NCBI GenBank assembly: GCA_947177465.1
Contig: CAMWUP010000150.1
Location: 1 to 5,846, forward strand
Direction: 5' to 3'
DNA: 5,846 nt
Source of the DNA: an uncultured Lachnospiraceae bacterium
GTDB lineage: Bacteria; Bacillota; Clostridia; Lachnospirales; Lachnospiraceae
Part shown: piece after piece, positions 4,128 to 5,846 of the stretch
How positions within the stretch are numbered: position 1 is the first letter of the stretch
Layout: every line of letters begins with the position of its first letter
Made by a program: the position numbers and the translations under genes
Notes under the pieces: model-generated
Databases searched by the model: none
The model's input: only the letters and a program-made list of their open reading frames with translations
What the model was told of the DNA's origin: nothing

Positions 4128-5846
4128 ATGGATTTTGATGAAATGAAAGTAGACGAAGAGATTGGTACAAAAGAGCAGGAACAGGAAGATATGGGTTATG
4201 AGAATTCGGGGATAGACGATAGGATTCTGCGTGCAGTAAAGGAAATGGGTTTTGAGAATATGACACCCATCCAGAAGCAGGCGATACCGATTTTGATGGA
4301 AGGAAGAGACGTCATAGGACAGGCGCAGACCGGCACGGGAAAAACAGCGGCATTTGGAATTCCCATGCTGCAGAGAATAGATGAAAACGACAGAAGCTTA
4401 CAGGGCATCATTTTGTGCCCGACCAGAGAACTGGCAATTCAGGCGGCGGAGGAGCTTAGAAAGTTCTCTAAATATATGCATGGAGTGAAGATGGTTCCCA
4501 TTTATGGCGGGCAGGATATCAGCAGGCAGATTAAGGCGCTGAAGGGCGGCGTACAGATTATAGTCGGAACGCCCGGACGTGTGATGGACCACATGCGCAG
4601 GCATACCATTAAGCTCCAGAATGTAAAGATGGTGATACTTGACGAGGCAGACGAGATGCTGGATATGGGATTTCGCGAGGATATGGAAACTATTTTGGGC
4701 GAGATTGAAAATGAGCATCAGACAGCGCTGTTTTCTGCCACCATGCCGCAGGCGATTCTGGACATCACAAATAAATACCAGAAGGATGCTGAGCTGATAA
4801 AGGTGACGAAAAAGGAACTGACCATACCTCTGATAAAGCAGTATTATTTTGTGGTGAAAAATATTTATAAGGAAGAGGTTATCAGCAGACTTTTGGAGTT
4901 GCACGGCTTTAAACGTTCCATTATTTTCTGTAATACAAAGAGAATGGTGGATGAGCTGGCGGAAAATCTGAAAAAACGCGGTTATCAGGCGGAAGGGCTG
5001 CACGGTGACATGACGCAGAAGCAGCGGGATTTTGTGATGAACCGGTTTAAAAACGGCAGTCTGGAAATCTTGATAGCAACGGATGTTGCGGCGCGCGGGA
5101 TTGATGTTGACGATTTGGAGGCGGTATTTAACTATGACGTACCGCAGGATATTGAATACTATGTGCATAGAATCGGAAGAACCGGACGCGCCGGAAAAGA
5201 AGGAATGGCGTTTACCTTTGCCTATGGAAGAGACCTTTACCGGATTCGGGATATCGAGAGAGTCTGCAAGACAAAAATGACGGAAATGAGAGTGCCGAAG
5301 GCAAAGCAGGTTATGGAGGTCAAGGTGGACAAGGTGATTGCGTCCGCAGTGGCAAAGGCAGAAGAAACAGATTTAGAAAATTTAAAAGAAAAAATAGAAG
5401 AAAAAATGACGGAGCTGGGTGCAGACCCGATGGAGATTCTTGCAGCGCTTGTCAGGATGCAGGTGGGCGATAATATTCAGGAAATCGTGGTGGAGGAACC
5501 GAAAAAGGAAGGTATATTCGGACGCCGCGGAGAGCGCAGAAAAGGCGCCGAAGGCGGACAGGAAGGCAGAAGAAGCCGTCGTGCCGGCAGAGGACGCGAG
5601 GAAGAAAGAGGGGAGCGCCGCAGCAGGAGCCGTGGCGAGAAAAAGGAAGGCCGCCGCTCTGACAGAAAATTTGAGGAAGAAAAAGGAAGCCGCCGTGACA
5701 GCAGGAGTTACGGTGAAGAGAAGGGCAGCCGCCGTGACAGCAGGAGTTACGGAGAGGAAAAGGAAAACCGCCGTGCGGGTAGAAAGTCAGAGGACGAAAA
5801 AAGCCGCCGTGGAGGAAAAGCTGCAGAGAGCAATAAAGAAACCCGT
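4128..5846 (+). CDS. cshA: DEAD-box ATP-dependent RNA helicase (CshA/DeaD type), 3' end outside window
   Basis: There are 573 residues in the window with no stop, so the gene runs off the right edge. All core motifs are intact: Q motif GFENMTPIQ (41-49), Walker A AQTGTGKT (66-73), PTREL (98-102), TPGR (148-151), DEAD (172-175), SAT (203-205), motif IV IIFCNT (265-270), ATDVAARGID (317-326) and HRIGRTGR (347-354). Two RecA-like domains span about 25-375. A helical linker (about 380-460) follows, and then a basic Arg/Gly/Glu/Ser-rich tail from about 465. The enzyme would unwind short RNA duplexes using ATP in the cytoplasm; CshA/DeaD relatives act in ribosome assembly, mRNA decay and cold growth. 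DeaD-type proteins often carry a C-terminal RRM-like domain, which could lie beyond the edge. The choice between cshA and deaD is not settled. ATG 4128 has a GGAAAGG site; the frame stays open back to ATG 3999 (43 extra residues), but that stretch covers the -10 and terminator and lacks a ribosome-binding site. Confidence 0.95.
   Translation, partial: MDFDEMKVDEEIGTKEQEQEDMGYENSGIDDRILRAVKEMGFENMTPIQKQAIPILMEGRDVIGQAQTGTGKTAAFGIPMLQRIDENDRSLQGIILCPTRELAIQAAEELRKFSKYMHGVKMVPIYGGQDISRQIKALKGGVQIIVGTPGRVMDHMRRHTIKLQNVKMVILDEADEMLDMGFREDMETILGEIENEHQTALFSATMPQAILDITNKYQKDAELIKVTKKELTIPLIKQYYFVVKNIYKEEVISRLLELHGFKRSIIFCNTKRMVDELAENLKKRGYQAEGLHGDMTQKQRDFVMNRFKNGSLEILIATDVAARGIDVDDLEAVFNYDVPQDIEYYVHRIGRTGRAGKEGMAFTFAYGRDLYRIRDIERVCKTKMTEMRVPKAKQVMEVKVDKVIASAVAKAEETDLENLKEKIEEKMTELGADPMEILAALVRMQVGDNIQEIVVEEPKKEGIFGRRGERRKGAEGGQEGRRSRRAGRGREEERGERRSRSRGEKKEGRRSDRKFEEEKGSRRDSRSYGEEKGSRRDSRSYGEEKENRRAGRKSEDEKSRRGGKAAESNKETR
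5610..5837 (+). repeat. Six tandem 13-residue repeats in the helicase tail
   Basis: Helicase residues 495-570 split into units following xxRRxxRxxxEEK: GERRSRSRGEKK (12 residues), EGRRSDRKFEEEK, GSRRDSRSYGEEK, GSRRDSRSYGEEK, ENRRAGRKSEDEK and SRRGGKAAESNK (12 residues). The third and fourth (5685-5723, 5724-5762) are identical in protein; a 26-bp stretch within them (5688-5713 and 5727-5752) is identical in DNA, which points to recent duplication. Each unit alternates an Arg-rich and a Glu/Lys-rich half. Such low-complexity tails in helicases commonly bind RNA and are disordered. The register is clear to the eye; the outer units are degenerate. Confidence 0.8.

Noticed and set aside
4398..5168. 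Minus-strand open frame (256 codons) opposite the helicase
   Set aside because: The plus strand carries uninterrupted DEAD-box motifs over the same bases; the antisense product has no recognisable features.
5685..5762. Tandem DNA repeats as a CRISPR-like array
   Set aside because: The period is 39 bp with no unique spacers, and the repeats are in frame within the helicase coding sequence.

Overview
The window looks like ordinary chromosome from a low-to-mid GC Gram-positive, most likely a clostridial gut-type bacterium of the Lachnospiraceae kind. This is an inference from three things: purine-rich Shine-Dalgarno sequences (AAGGAGGT, GGAAAGG), sigma-A-like promoters, and the flavour of the encoded proteins (a PfkB/KdgK-type sugar kinase, a clostridial sCache chemoreceptor and a CshA/DeaD-type RNA helicase). 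There are no mobile elements, CRISPR arrays, tRNAs or rRNAs. I did not find a convincing new biological system. The interest lies in the regulatory leaders, one broken gene and a repetitive helicase tail.

Layout: (1) At the left edge, on the minus strand, is the 5' end of a peptidase E-like (family S51) gene. It is interrupted at codon 21 by an in-frame TAA inside a T9A6T6 homopolymer tract. (2) A 253-bp divergent intergenic region holds a probable minus-strand promoter, repeated CACAGAG words, an 8-bp inverted repeat, an extended -10 promoter on the plus strand and a cre/LacI-like operator just downstream of that promoter. (3) A PfkB-family sugar kinase, probably 2-keto-3-deoxygluconate kinase, is followed 29 nt later by a small single-pass membrane protein of unknown function; the two are probably cotranscribed. 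(4) A new promoter, a long leader with a 17-bp hairpin, and a 567-residue membrane chemoreceptor follow. (5) A 212-bp gap contains a good promoter followed by a strong intrinsic terminator. (6) A DEAD-box RNA helicase with all canonical motifs runs off the right edge, still open at residue 573, within an Arg/Glu/Ser-rich tail of 13-residue repeats.

The genes do not form one pathway. The kinase gene fits sugar-acid catabolism under catabolite- or LacI-type control. The chemoreceptor is an orphan sensor feeding a chemotaxis pathway encoded elsewhere. The helicase acts in RNA metabolism and ribosome assembly. The chemoreceptor and helicase start regions share a nearly identical 15-nt block beginning with GGAAAGG, and each has a stable hairpin upstream of the ribosome-binding site, so leader-level control of both is worth checking.
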